DNA of 64,000 bases from Streptomyces omiyaensis (GTDB lineage: Bacteria > Actinomycetota > Actinomycetes > Streptomycetales > Streptomycetaceae): positions 124,001 to 188,000 of the forward strand of contig NZ_BMVV01000004.1 of NCBI RefSeq assembly GCF_014650895.1, written 5' to 3'. The notes below the pieces were generated by a model. That model saw nothing but the letters and a program-made list of their open reading frames with translations. It was not told the DNA's origin and did no database searches. The translations under genes were made by a program, and so were the position numbers. This document shows, one piece after another, positions 1 through 8,404 of this stretch (positions within the stretch are counted from its first letter, which is position 1; the number at the start of each line of letters is the position of its first letter).

Positions 1-312
1 CAGGCGAAGGGCTGGCGGCTGTGGATCGAGGCCTGGGCGGCCGGGCTGCGCGATCCGGAGCTGCGGCGGGTCGCCGCCTCGCTCGACCGGGAGTGGAAGT
101 CCGCGCTGACCACCGTGATCGAGGAGGGGGTCGCCGCCGGCGAGTTCCCCTGCCCCGACCCGTCCGGCGCCGCCTGGCGCCTCACCGCCTATCTGGACGG
201 TCTCGCCGTCCAGACGACGGTCTACTCGGGCGGCCTCTCCCGCGCGGCGATGCTCCAGTGGGCGGACGAGGCCCTCGCCCGCGAACTCGGCCTCGCCCCG
301 GACGCGGACTGA
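1..312 (+). CDS. TetR-family regulator, C-terminal part (5' end outside window)
   Basis: An open frame runs in from the left edge and stops at TGA 310-312, giving 103 residues. The content looks like the ligand-binding half of a TetR/BetI-type regulator: amphipathic helices with a W-x-x-W-I-E-A-W-like start, an ARG-rich helix, and a closing segment resembling the usual YLDGLxxQ and ALARELG helices. The DNA-binding N-terminus lies outside the window, so target and ligand cannot be judged. The family assignment rests on the C-terminal half only. Confidence 0.7.
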   Translation, partial: QAKGWRLWIEAWAAGLRDPELRRVAASLDREWKSALTTVIEEGVAAGEFPCPDPSGAAWRLTAYLDGLAVQTTVYSGGLSRAAMLQWADEALARELGLAPDAD

Positions 313-328
313 GCCCCCGCACGGCACG

Positions 329-515
329 GGGCCGGAGCGGCACGCGCCGCCCCCCGGCGGTGCGGACCGGGCCGGAGCGGCACGGCGCCGGGCCTCGCCC
401 GTACCGGACGCGGCCGGACCGTCGCACCGAGCCCGAGCCCGAGCCCCGCACCGGGCCGGGCGAGCGCACCGGACCGTCGCACCCGGACCCGGCCGTCCCA
501 CCGGGCCGGAGCGGC
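329..515. repeat. Short interspersed GC-rich repeats between the TetR and SIMPL genes
   Basis: The 203-bp gap after the TetR gene holds three copies of GGGCCGGAGCGGC, at 329, 369 and 503; the first two continue identically with ACG. It also holds two copies of GGACCGTCGCACC and a CCCGAG run. No gene, promoter or convincing terminator is seen. It looks like local slippage-type repeats in a convergent intergenic region. Confidence 0.6.
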
Positions 516-1310
516 TCAGAGCAGTTCGAAGACGGCCGAGACGGTGACCTGCTCCTCGATCTCGCCGGGGGCGAGCGGCACGCTCGGCTCGTCGGCCGGC
601 ATCGACGGGAGCGCCCCGTGGCCGGGCCGCAGGGACTCGCCCTCGCTGAGCGAGACCAGCCGGCCGAGGCTGTGGCCGGAGAGCCGCGCGTGCTGGGAGG
701 CCTTCTCGTACGCGTCCCGGTAGGCCGCCTCGCGGGCCTTGGCCCGCAGCTCCTTCGGGTCGGCCACGTCGAAGACGACGCCGTGGACCCGCCCGGCGGC
801 CCCGGTGGCGCCGTTGACCGCTCCGATGACCTGGCCGGCGCGGTCGATGTCCCGGACCTTCACGGAGAAGGTCTGGCCCGCCTGGTAGCCGCTCACCTTG
901 GACTCGCCGCCGGTCGTCTGGGTGTAGGCGGGGGTGAGGGCCAGGCTGTCGGTGCGGATGTCCCGGTCCTCGATGCCCTCCTTGCGCAGGATGCCGAGCA
1001 GTGCCTCGGCGGCGGTGCTCTGCGCCGCCATCGCCTCCTTCGCCGTCGGCCGGGTGACCTCCACCCCCACCGACAGGATCGCCAGGTCGGGGGCGGCGGA
1101 GGCGCTGCCGCTGCCCGTGACGGTGACCGTCGCCGGGGCCTCGGCCCGGGCGGCGGCGTGCGGGGCGGTGCGCCCCGGCGCGGCGGCCGACGCGGGCACC
1201 GCGGTGCCCAGGAGGAGCGCCCCGAGGAGGGCGGTGCCGGCGGTGGCGGCGAGCAGCCGGGCCGCGCGGAGGCGGCGGTGCGGGAGGGCGGGCACGGGGC
1301 GGTGCGGCAC
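516..1310 (-). CDS. SIMPL (DUF541) domain protein, secreted
   Basis: This 264-residue protein has an Arg/His-rich N-terminus, a hydrophobic Ala/Leu segment (residues about 15-45) ending in PASAAAP, and then a SIMPL domain. The domain starts at ATVTVTGSGSASAAPDLAIL, a typical opening, and ends in EQVTVSAVFELL. The signal peptide predicts export. GTG 1310 was chosen because AAGGGA sits about 7 bases upstream; the frame stays open further upstream but that stretch has no family character. SIMPL proteins are periplasmic or secreted and of poorly defined function (the E. coli relative YggE is linked to oxidative stress). Convergent with the TetR gene, no clear operon partner. Confidence 0.85.
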   Translation of the reverse strand: MPHRPVPALPHRRLRAARLLAATAGTALLGALLLGTAVPASAAAPGRTAPHAAARAEAPATVTVTGSGSASAAPDLAILSVGVEVTRPTAKEAMAAQSTAAEALLGILRKEGIEDRDIRTDSLALTPAYTQTTGGESKVSGYQAGQTFSVKVRDIDRAGQVIGAVNGATGAAGRVHGVVFDVADPKELRAKAREAAYRDAYEKASQHARLSGHSLGRLVSLSEGESLRPGHGALPSMPADEPSVPLAPGEIEEQVTVSAVFELL

Positions 1311-1438
1311 GGGCGGTCCCTTCGACGGTGGGTGCCGGTGGCTCCGGCGGGCACATCCCAGCACCCGGGGCCGCCGCCGCCCGGACGCCACTCCTGGGCG
1401 GCGGCGCCCTTCACCTCTCCGCACTAGCGGCCGGCCGG

Positions 1439-2524
1439 TCAGGTCTGGACGAGCGGCCGGTACGCCTCCTCCGCGAGCCCGAAGGTCCAGGCGACGCCCT
1501 CCCGGGCGGTCCGGGTGGCGGGCGGCACGCGCAGCCAGTAGGTGCGGTGGCCGCCGTCGGGTTCGGGCGTCGCGTTGACCACCTCCACCATGACGACGTC
1601 CTCGTCGTCGGCGAGCTCGATCCGCCACAGCACGCCCGTCCCGTCCCGCCCCTCGGGCCGGGCACCCGAGTCCTCCAGATAGCGCTCGTAGCCGTAGAAC
1701 TCCAGCATCACGCGGCGCAGTTCGGCGTTCTCCTCGGTCCGGATCCGCTCCGGGCGGAGGTCCGCGAGCCCGGCCAGGAAGTCCGGTTCGACCGGCATGC
1801 CCCGCCAGGCGTGGAGGGCGAAGCCGTCCCGGTGCGCGAGGGCGGGGCCGTCGCCGCGGTCGAGCCGGCCCGCCTCGTCCCGGTGCAGCTCGACGGGGCG
1901 TTCGCAGACGACGGCCGCCTTCTCGTACGGCCACCACCAGCCGGCCTGCGCGGCGACGGCCGCGAGTCCGGCGAGCCGGGTCCCGTGTCCGTCGAAGGCG
2001 GCGAGCCAGGCGGCGTCCTGCTGGCCGAGGACCGCGTCGTAGAGCAGCTCGCGGCCGTCGGGCCCGGTGGGCGCGCCGGGCTCCCCGCGGTCCCCGAGCG
2101 CGTCCAGGACCCCGGCCCTGACCCGTTCGGCGAGCGCCCGCGTCGGGTCCCAGAGGCGGGCTCCGGTGGCCTGCCAGTGCGCCGTCCAGCCGGCCGGCCC
2201 GAGCAGGTCGTGGAGCCGGCGCCGCTCCTCGGCCCACGGCAGGGTGCGCACCTCCTCGCGCACCGAGCGGCCGCGGTCGGCGAGGGCGGCGACCAGCTCG
2301 ACCCCGGCGAGCGGGGAATCGGCCCAGAGGACCCGCTCCGGCGCGGGCAGTCCGGCGGCGGCGTAGGCCAGCCGGATCCCGGCCTCGGCGGCGGCCCGGT
2401 CGGCGGGCCCGGTGGCCGCGGCGAGCGCCCGCCACTTCTCGTACGCGTCGCCGGCAACCGCTCCCCCGGCGTCCCGCCGGTCGTCGTCCCGCCGGTCGCC
2501 GCCGCTCGTCGTCCCGTCCCCCAT
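1439..2524 (-). CDS. DUF6745 domain protein
   Basis: Soluble protein of 361 residues. After an Asp/Arg-rich N-terminus (to about residue 25) it carries the repeat-like pattern of DUF6745: A-x-x-A-A-G-L-P-A-P-E-R-V-L-W-A-D-S-P-L-A-G, several GWWWPYE and LHAWRGMP-type motifs, and a YGYERYLEDSG segment. ATG 2524 is preceded by GAGGAAGC at good distance. The frame continues upstream but is Gly/Ser filler. The function of the family is unknown. The next gene on this strand encodes a small protein with a GHAH motif, and these two families may form a unit. It is separated by about 180 bp of GC-rich DNA without a recognised gene. Confidence 0.75.
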   Translation of the reverse strand: MGDGTTSGGDRRDDDRRDAGGAVAGDAYEKWRALAAATGPADRAAAEAGIRLAYAAAGLPAPERVLWADSPLAGVELVAALADRGRSVREEVRTLPWAEERRRLHDLLGPAGWTAHWQATGARLWDPTRALAERVRAGVLDALGDRGEPGAPTGPDGRELLYDAVLGQQDAAWLAAFDGHGTRLAGLAAVAAQAGWWWPYEKAAVVCERPVELHRDEAGRLDRGDGPALAHRDGFALHAWRGMPVEPDFLAGLADLRPERIRTEENAELRRVMLEFYGYERYLEDSGARPEGRDGTGVLWRIELADDEDVVMVEVVNATPEPDGGHRTYWLRVPPATRTAREGVAWTFGLAEEAYRPLVQT

Positions 2525-2705
2525 GACCGCTTCCTCACGTCGTGTTCCCCCTGCTCCCGACGGCCCCGATGGCACCGACGGCCCCGACGACACCGACGGC
2601 CCGACGCCCCCGGCATCGCCCACGGTCCCCGTCCCTCCCACTCCCACTCCCGCTCCCCCCGCTCCGCTCACGTCCCCACGCCCCGCCCGGTCCGCCACGG
2701 TCCGC

Positions 2706-3032
2706 TCAGTCCGCCACGATCCGGTACGCGCCCGGCACGTACTCCCGCTGCCGCACCACCCGGAACCAGCCCCGCGGAAGGGCGATCGGCGCGTGCTCCT
2801 CGTGCACCAGCCTTCCGCCCGAGGGCAGTTCGAGCAGGAACGGGCCGTACGGTCCCGGCTCCCGCACCAGCCGGCCGGGGCCCGGCACCGCGTGGGCGTG
2901 TCCGGTGACCTCGCCGAAGGCCAGGACGAGCCGTCCCCGCCCGTCCCTCGGCTCGCCCCGCGCCTCCTTCGCCCGGGCGGGCACCGCCCGCTCGTCGACG
3001 GGCACGATCAGCACGTCCCCCTGCCGGTACAT
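2706..3032 (-). CDS. Small conserved protein with GEVTGHAH and HEEH motifs
   Basis: Protein of 108 residues starting MYRQGDVLIVPVDE. Conserved-looking blocks are GEVTGHAHAV (about residues 40-49) and HEEHAPIALPRGWFRVVRQREY (about 77-98), rich in His and Glu and reminiscent of a small beta-rich fold. ATG 3032 has AAGGGGAG upstream. I recognise the pattern as a widespread uncharacterised family often found beside DUF6745-like proteins, but I cannot name a function. It is divergent from the STM4015 gene (169-bp gap), so it could share a promoter region with that operon. Confidence 0.7.
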   Translation of the reverse strand: MYRQGDVLIVPVDERAVPARAKEARGEPRDGRGRLVLAFGEVTGHAHAVPGPGRLVREPGPYGPFLLELPSGGRLVHEEHAPIALPRGWFRVVRQREYVPGAYRIVAD

Positions 3033-3200
3033 GGCTCTCCCCTTCCCGGTCCCGGGCCCGGTGCCCGAACACGAGAACGACGCTAGAGGCCGCCACTGAC
3101 AACACGTCCGGTCCGGCCCCCGCCTCTGCCCGCTGTCGGTGGGACTTGGTAGAACTCTTGCCGTCAGTCCGTACAGCCGTCCGTCGTCTGGAGCACCGTC

Positions 3201-4160
3201 ATGCCCATCGGGGTCCACCTGGAGGAGTTCCACGGCCTCCCCGTCTTCGACTTCCCGGACGCCGGATCGCGCGCCGGGCTCCCCGACGCGGCCGCCGTGG
3301 CCTGGCGGCTGTCGAGCCCGACCTACCGCGACGCCGAGGACGAGGAGTGGCACGCGCTCTTCGCGCGCTTCCTCGCCACCGTGGACACCCGGCGGGTCAG
3401 GGCGCTCGTCGTCGGCGGCTGGGAGGACGCGTACGACACCTCCTCCGCCGCGATCGTCACCGCGCTCATCGGGGCGAACGACCGGCTGACCGCCCTGGAG
3501 GCGGTCTTCCTCGGGGACATGACCTTCGAGGACTGCGAGATCTCCTGGATCGTCCAGAGCGACGTGGCACCCCTGCTCGCCGCCTATCCGGCGCTGCGGG
3601 AGTTCGGCGTGCGCGGCGGCACCGGCCTCGCCTTCCCCTCGCTGCGCCACGGCGGTCTGGAGACCCTGGTCGTGGAGGCCGGCGGCCTCGGCGCCGAGGT
3701 GGTGCGCGGCATCGCGGGCAGCGACCTGCCCGCCCTGGAGCGGCTCGAACTGTGGCTGGGCACCGACGAGTACGGCGGCGACTCCTCGACCGACGACCTG
3801 GCCCCGCTCCTCTCCGGCGAGGCCTTCCCCGCGCTGCGGAGCCTGGGGCTGTGCAACAGCTCCGTCCAGGACCGGGTGGCGGCGGCCGTCGCGGGCGCCC
3901 CGGTCGTCGCCCGCCTCGACCGGCTCGACCTCAGCATGGGCGTGCTCACCGACGAGGGCGCGGCCGCGCTCCTCGACGGCCAGCCGCTGACCCACCTGCG
4001 CGAGCTGGACCTGGAGCACCACTACCTCTCCGAGACCATGACCGAGCGGCTCACCGCGGCGCTCGCCCCGCACGGGGTGCGGGTCGTCCTGGACGACCCG
4101 CAGTCCCCGGAGGACGACGGCGACGGGGACGTCTGGCGCTACGTCGCCGTCGCCGAATGA
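3201..4160 (+). CDS. STM4015 family protein (leucine-rich-repeat-like)
   Basis: First gene of a five-gene operon. The product (319 residues) begins MPIGVHLEEFHGLPVFDFPD, the usual STM4015 start. Its second half contains regularly spaced leucine-rich units such as LETLVVEAGG, LERLELWLG, LRSLGLCNSS, LDRLDLSMG and LRELDLEHHY, implying a curved protein-binding surface. No signal peptide or membrane segment is seen. GGAG lies 7 bases before ATG 3201. The stop overlaps the next start (ATGA 4157-4160), so translation is coupled. The family is named after Salmonella STM4015; no biochemical role is known to me. A substrate-recognition or scaffold role is inference from the fold. Confidence 0.9.
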   Translation: MPIGVHLEEFHGLPVFDFPDAGSRAGLPDAAAVAWRLSSPTYRDAEDEEWHALFARFLATVDTRRVRALVVGGWEDAYDTSSAAIVTALIGANDRLTALEAVFLGDMTFEDCEISWIVQSDVAPLLAAYPALREFGVRGGTGLAFPSLRHGGLETLVVEAGGLGAEVVRGIAGSDLPALERLELWLGTDEYGGDSSTDDLAPLLSGEAFPALRSLGLCNSSVQDRVAAAVAGAPVVARLDRLDLSMGVLTDEGAAALLDGQPLTHLRELDLEHHYLSETMTERLTAALAPHGVRVVLDDPQSPEDDGDGDVWRYVAVAE

Positions 4161-5347
4161 CCACCGGTCCGCGTCTCGTCGTCGTCGGCGACCCCGCCGG
4201 GCGGCGCGTCGCGTTCTTCCAGGACGCGCTGCGCGCCGCCGGGCGGCCCGGGGCGCGGGCCGTGGGCTGGCAGGACGTCCTGCGCGGCGAGGCCCGTCTC
4301 GCCGCCGGCGAGGCCGTCCGGATCGACTCGCCCGGCGAGGTGCCGGAGGTGGACCGGCTGCTGCGCGGCACCGACGACCCGGCCCGCGTGGAAGGCGGCC
4401 GGCGCTGGTACGAGCGGTTCACCGCCGCCGTCTCCGGGCTCGCCGCCGAGGCCGGCCGGGCCGGCGCGGTGCTGGTGGACGACCCCGCCGAGACGGCCGT
4501 CCTCTTCGACAAGCGGCTCACCCACGGGCGGCTCGCCGCCGCCGGGGTGCCCGTCCCCGCCTCGCCGACCTCCGGTCCCGGCGGGGCGCCGGTGGGGGGC
4601 TGGGACGACCTGGTGGCGCTGATGGACGGCGCCGGGCTGCGCCGGGTCTTCGTGAAGCCGGCGCACGGCTCCTCCGCCTCCGGGGTGCTCGCCGTCGAGA
4701 CGGCGGGCCCGGGCCGGGTGCAGGCCGTCACCTCGGTGGAGCGGGACGGGGCCGGCCGGCTCTTCAACTCGCTGCGGATACGGCGCTACACCGGCGCGCG
4801 GGAGGTCGGCGCCCTGGTCGACGCGCTCGCCCCGGACGGGCTGCACGTGGAGCGCTGGCTGCCGAAGGCGGTCCAGGGCGGCCGGGCGGCCGACCTGCGG
4901 GTGGTGGTGACGGGCGGGCGGGCCACCCACGCGGTGGTCCGCACCAGCCGCTCCCCGCTGACCAATCTGCACCTCGGGGGCGCCCGCGGCGACCTGGCCG
5001 CCGTCCGGACGGCGATCGCCGCCGCGGGCGGCCGCTGGGAGGACGCCCTCGGCGTCTGCGAGCGGGCCGCCGCGGCCTTCCCGGGCACCCGGTGCGTCGG
5101 CGTGGACCTGCTGCCGGGCACCGGCTGGCGCCGCTTCGCGGTCGGGGAGGTCAACGCCTTCGGCGACCTGCTGCCGGGCCTCACCGGCCTCCCGGGCAGC
5201 GGCGCCGAGGGCCTGGACACCTACGGCGCCCAGGTGGCCGACCTGCTGCGGACCCTCCCCGCGGCGCCCCGAGCACCCCGAACACCCCGAGCACCCCGAG
5301 CACCCCGAGCCACTTCCCCGAGCACCCCAGGAACGAGCACCGCGTGA
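4157..5347 (+). CDS. STM4014 family protein (ATP-grasp-like ligase)
   Basis: Product of 396 residues. The central part has ATP-grasp features: VFVKPAHGSSASG (about 164-176; nucleotide-binding Lys and Gly/Ser loop) and GVDLLPG with FAVGEVNAFGD (about 315-337; the acidic/Asn pair that binds Mg-ATP). ATP-grasp enzymes join a carboxylate to an amine or thiol through an acyl phosphate, so ligation is the likely chemistry; the substrate is unknown. The last 35 residues are a low-complexity Pro/Arg/Ala/Thr tail made by a 9-base tandem repeat. Start and stop overlap both neighbours (ATGA, GTGA). Confidence 0.88.
   Translation: MTTGPRLVVVGDPAGRRVAFFQDALRAAGRPGARAVGWQDVLRGEARLAAGEAVRIDSPGEVPEVDRLLRGTDDPARVEGGRRWYERFTAAVSGLAAEAGRAGAVLVDDPAETAVLFDKRLTHGRLAAAGVPVPASPTSGPGGAPVGGWDDLVALMDGAGLRRVFVKPAHGSSASGVLAVETAGPGRVQAVTSVERDGAGRLFNSLRIRRYTGAREVGALVDALAPDGLHVERWLPKAVQGGRAADLRVVVTGGRATHAVVRTSRSPLTNLHLGGARGDLAAVRTAIAAAGGRWEDALGVCERAAAAFPGTRCVGVDLLPGTGWRRFAVGEVNAFGDLLPGLTGLPGSGAEGLDTYGAQVADLLRTLPAAPRAPRTPRAPRAPRATSPSTPGTSTA
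5265..5331 (+). repeat. 9-base tandem repeat encoding the C-terminal tail of the STM4014 protein
   Basis: The unit CACCCCGAG (or CACCCCGAA) occurs four times without a break from 5274 to 5309, with degenerate copies on both sides. It encodes an APR-TPR-type tail. Because the unit is a multiple of three, copy-number change lengthens or shortens the tail without frameshift. Confidence 0.85.
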
Positions 5348-6198
5348 CCCCGACCGACCCCGTGAGCGGGCCCGACATGAACGCCGTCGTCGGCAGCCAC
5401 GACCTGCTCCTGGTCACCCTCGACACCCTCCGGTACGACGTGGCCGCCGAGCTGGCCGCCGCCGGCCGCATCCCGAACCTCGCCCGCCACCTCCCGGACG
5501 GGCGCTGGGAGCGCCGGCACGCCCCCGGCAGCTTCACCTACGCCTCCCACCAGGCGATCTTCGCCGGTTTCCTGCCGACCCCGGCGACGCCGGGACCGCA
5601 CCCGAGGCTCTTCGCGGCCCGCTTCGCGGGCAGCGAGACGACCGCGGACGGCACCTACGTGTACGACGCCCCCGACCTGGTCTCGGCGCTCGCCGCCGAC
5701 GGCTACCGGACGGTGTGCGTGGGCGGGGTCGGCTTCTTCGACGGGCGGCCGCCGCTCGGCTCGGTGCTGCCGGGGCTCTTCCAGGAGAGCCACTGGGAGC
5801 CGTCCTTCGGGGTGGCCTCGCCGACCTCCTTCGAGGCGCAGGTGGCCCGCGCGCAGGAGGTGGTGGCGGCGCTCCCGGCGGACCGCAGGCTCTTCCTCTT
5901 CGTGAACGTGTCCGCGCTGCACCAGCCCAACTGGTTCCACACCCCGGGCGCGAGCCGGGAGGCCGGGGACACCCGGGCCACCCACGCGGCGGCGCTGGAG
6001 TACGTCGACCGGCACATCGGCCGTCTCTTCGCGGCGATGAGCAGCCGTCGCCGGTGTTTCGCGATCGTCTGCTCGGACCACGGCACGGCGTACGGCGACG
6101 ACGGCTTCACCGGCCACCGGCTCGGTCACGAGGTGGTGTGGACCGTGCCGTACGCGCAGTTCGAGCTGGCCGGCCCGGCCGAGGGGGCGGTCGCGTGA
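5344..6198 (+). CDS. STM4013/SEN3800 family hydrolase (alkaline phosphatase/sulfatase superfamily)
   Basis: Product of 284 residues from GTG 5344, which overlaps the previous stop (GTGA); ATG 5377 is an alternative start. LLLVTLDTLRYD (about 22-32) supplies the N-terminal metal-binding Asp and the Thr nucleophile position of the superfamily. CSDHGTAYG (about 243-251) and the later GH (261-262) supply the C-terminal metal ligands Asp-His and His. It is shorter than true sulfatases and has no signal peptide, so it acts in the cytosol. It probably removes or transfers a phosphate, sulfate or phosphonate group on the operon's product; the substrate is unknown. Confidence 0.88.
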   Translation: MTPTDPVSGPDMNAVVGSHDLLLVTLDTLRYDVAAELAAAGRIPNLARHLPDGRWERRHAPGSFTYASHQAIFAGFLPTPATPGPHPRLFAARFAGSETTADGTYVYDAPDLVSALAADGYRTVCVGGVGFFDGRPPLGSVLPGLFQESHWEPSFGVASPTSFEAQVARAQEVVAALPADRRLFLFVNVSALHQPNWFHTPGASREAGDTRATHAAALEYVDRHIGRLFAAMSSRRRCFAIVCSDHGTAYGDDGFTGHRLGHEVVWTVPYAQFELAGPAEGAVA

Positions 6199-7532
6199 CC
6201 GGCGCCCCGCTCCCCCGCCCGTACCGCTCGTACGTCTACGCCTACCCGCACAAGACGGCGTACCGGCCGCTGCCCGGCCGCCCGGAGCTGGCCGCGCTCT
6301 GGGCGGACGAGCCGAAGGACGCCCTGTCGCTCTACGCGCACGTGCCCTTCTGCGAGGTCCGCTGCGGCTTCTGCAACCTCTTCACCCGGATCGGCGCCCC
6401 GGACGAGCTGACGGCCCGCTATCTCGACGCGCTCGACCGGCAGGCCGTCGCGGTCCGGGAGGCGCTGGGCGACGCGGCGCCGGTGCGGTTCGCGGCGGCG
6501 GCGTTCGGCGGCGGCACCCCGACCTTCCTGACCGCCGCGGAGCTGGAGCGGCTCTGCGACATCGCCGAGCACCGCATGGGCGCGGACCTGCGGGCGGTGC
6601 CGCTCTCCGTGGAGACCTCGCCGGCCACCGCGACCGCCGACCGGCTGGCGGTCCTCGCCGGGCGCGGCGCGACCCGGCTCAGCATCGGGGTGCAGAGCTT
6701 CGTGGACGCCGAGGCGCGGGCCGCGGTCCGGCCGCAGCGGCGCGCGGACGTCGAGGCGGCGCTCGGCCGGATCCGGGACTCCGGCGTGCCGGTGCTCAAC
6801 ATCGACCTCATCTACGGCATCGACGGGCAGACCGAGGAGTCCTGGCGGTACTCGCTGGACGCGGCGCTCGCCTGGCGGCCCGAGGAGCTGTACCTCTACC
6901 CGCTGTACGTCCGCCCCCTCACCGGCCTGGGCCGCACGGGTCCGGCCGAGTCGGACGCGGAGTGGGACGCCCGGCGGCTGCGGCTCTACCGGCGGGGCCG
7001 GGACCACCTCCTCGCGCACGGCTACGAGCAGGTGTCGATGCGGATGTTCCGGCGGGCCGGCACGGGCCCGTCCGGACCGGAGGACCACGCCTGCCAGACG
7101 GACGGCATGATCGGCCTGGGCTGCGGCGCCCGCTCGTACACCGCGGGCCTGCACTACTCCTTCGACTACGCGGTGGAGATGCGGGAGGTCCGCTCGATCA
7201 TCGACGCCTACACGGAGACCGCGGACTTCTCCCGGGCCCAGGTGGGCCGGTGGGTGGACGGGGCGGAGGCGCGCCGCCGCCACCTCCTGCAGTCGCTGCT
7301 CCAGGCGGAGGGCATGGAGCTCGCCGGGTACGAGGAGCGGTTCGGGGCGTCGGCGCACGAGGACTTCGGGCCGGAGCTGGAGCGGTTCGCGGGGTACGGC
7401 TGGCTGGACGGGTCGGCGCCGGACGGGCTGCTGCGGCTCTCGCCGGAGGGCCTGGCGCACTCGGACGGGCTCGGGCCCGAGCTGTTCTCCCCCGCGGTGC
7501 GGGCCGCGATGGCCGCGTACGAGCCGAAGTAG
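6195..7532 (+). CDS. STM4012 family radical SAM protein (HemN/HemW-like)
   Basis: Product of 445 residues from GTG 6195 (GTGA overlap). The radical SAM Cx3Cx2C motif is CEVRCGFC (Cys53, Cys57, Cys60), preceded by LYAHVPFC as in coproporphyrinogen-oxidase-like proteins. AFGGGTPTFL and a GLGCGARSY segment are also HemN/HemW-like. The likely chemistry is reductive cleavage of S-adenosylmethionine to a 5'-deoxyadenosyl radical on a 4Fe-4S cluster. The genomic context (ATP-grasp, hydrolase, second radical SAM enzyme) argues against a simple haem role. The substrate is unknown. Confidence 0.9.
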   Translation: MTGAPLPRPYRSYVYAYPHKTAYRPLPGRPELAALWADEPKDALSLYAHVPFCEVRCGFCNLFTRIGAPDELTARYLDALDRQAVAVREALGDAAPVRFAAAAFGGGTPTFLTAAELERLCDIAEHRMGADLRAVPLSVETSPATATADRLAVLAGRGATRLSIGVQSFVDAEARAAVRPQRRADVEAALGRIRDSGVPVLNIDLIYGIDGQTEESWRYSLDAALAWRPEELYLYPLYVRPLTGLGRTGPAESDAEWDARRLRLYRRGRDHLLAHGYEQVSMRMFRRAGTGPSGPEDHACQTDGMIGLGCGARSYTAGLHYSFDYAVEMREVRSIIDAYTETADFSRAQVGRWVDGAEARRRHLLQSLLQAEGMELAGYEERFGASAHEDFGPELERFAGYGWLDGSAPDGLLRLSPEGLAHSDGLGPELFSPAVRAAMAAYEPK

Positions 7533-7540
7533 GGACGGTC

Positions 7541-8404
7541 GTGGACCTGACGCTGCTGTACCGGGGGCCGCTCGCCTCCTGCGACTACGACTGCCCCTAC
7601 TGCCCCTTCGCCAAGCGGCGGGACCGCCCGGAGACGCTCCGGGCGGACCGGGCGGCGCTGGAGCGGTTCACCGGCTGGGCGGCCGGGCGGAGCGGGGACC
7701 GGCTGCGGATCCTCTTCACCCCGTGGGGCGAGGGCCTGGTCCGCTCCTGGTACCGGCGGGCGCTGGTGGAGCTGTCGCGGCTGCCGCACGTGGAGCGGGT
7801 GGCGATCCAGACCAACCTGAGCTGCCGGACCTCGTGGCTGGACGCGGCCGACCTGGACGCCCTGGCGCTGTGGTGCACCTACCACCCGGGGCAGACGCCG
7901 TACGACCGCTTCCTCGGCAAGGCGCTCGACCTGGCGGACCGGGGCGTCCGCTTCAGCGTCGGCGTCGTCGGCCTGCCCGAGCACCACGCGGAGGCGCTGC
8001 GGCTGCGGGCCGCGCTGCCGGACCACGTCTACCTGTGGGTGAACGCCGCCGAGGGGCACGCGTACACCGACGCGGAGGCCGCGGTGTGGACCGGGATCGA
8101 CCCGCTCTTCCCGTACAGCCGGCATCCGCACCGCTCGGCGGGGCTGCCCTGCCGGACCGGCGAGTCGGTGGTGTCGGTCGACGGGGAGGGGACGGTGCGG
8201 CGCTGCCACTTCGTCAGGGACGAGCTGGGCAACCTGTACGACGGCTCGTACCGTGCCGCGCTGCGGCCCCGCGCCTGCCCCCTCGCCGTCTGCGACTGCC
8301 ACATCGGCTACGTCCACCTGGAGACGCTGCCGCTGTACGACGTCTTCGCCGGCGGGGTCCTGGAGCGGATCCCCGCCGGCCGTCCGGGGGCTACAGGGGC
8401 ATGA
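7541..8404 (+). CDS. STM4011 family radical SAM protein
   Basis: Last gene of the operon, 287 residues, GTG 7541 eight bases after the previous stop, with AGTAGGGA as ribosome site. The radical SAM motif is CDYDCPYC (Cys14, Cys18, Cys21), very near the N-terminus. A second set of cysteines lies in the C-terminal part (CRTGE, RRCHF, CPLAVCDCH), suggesting one or more auxiliary Fe-S clusters of SPASM or related type. The 3' end overlaps the convergent SGNH gene by 14 bp. Its substrate is not known to me. Confidence 0.9.
   Translation: MDLTLLYRGPLASCDYDCPYCPFAKRRDRPETLRADRAALERFTGWAAGRSGDRLRILFTPWGEGLVRSWYRRALVELSRLPHVERVAIQTNLSCRTSWLDAADLDALALWCTYHPGQTPYDRFLGKALDLADRGVRFSVGVVGLPEHHAEALRLRAALPDHVYLWVNAAEGHAYTDAEAAVWTGIDPLFPYSRHPHRSAGLPCRTGESVVSVDGEGTVRRCHFVRDELGNLYDGSYRAALRPRACPLAVCDCHIGYVHLETLPLYDVFAGGVLERIPAGRPGATGA

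Noticed and set aside
3033..3200. Search for a promoter between the GHAH protein gene and the STM4015 gene
   Set aside because: TTGTCA and TAGCGT occur on the minus strand but only 11 bp apart, and no acceptable pair was found on the plus strand, so no promoter is reported.
5265..5331. Regular short repeats considered as a CRISPR-like array
   Set aside because: The unit is 9 bases with no spacers, and it lies inside a coding frame as a tandem codon repeat.
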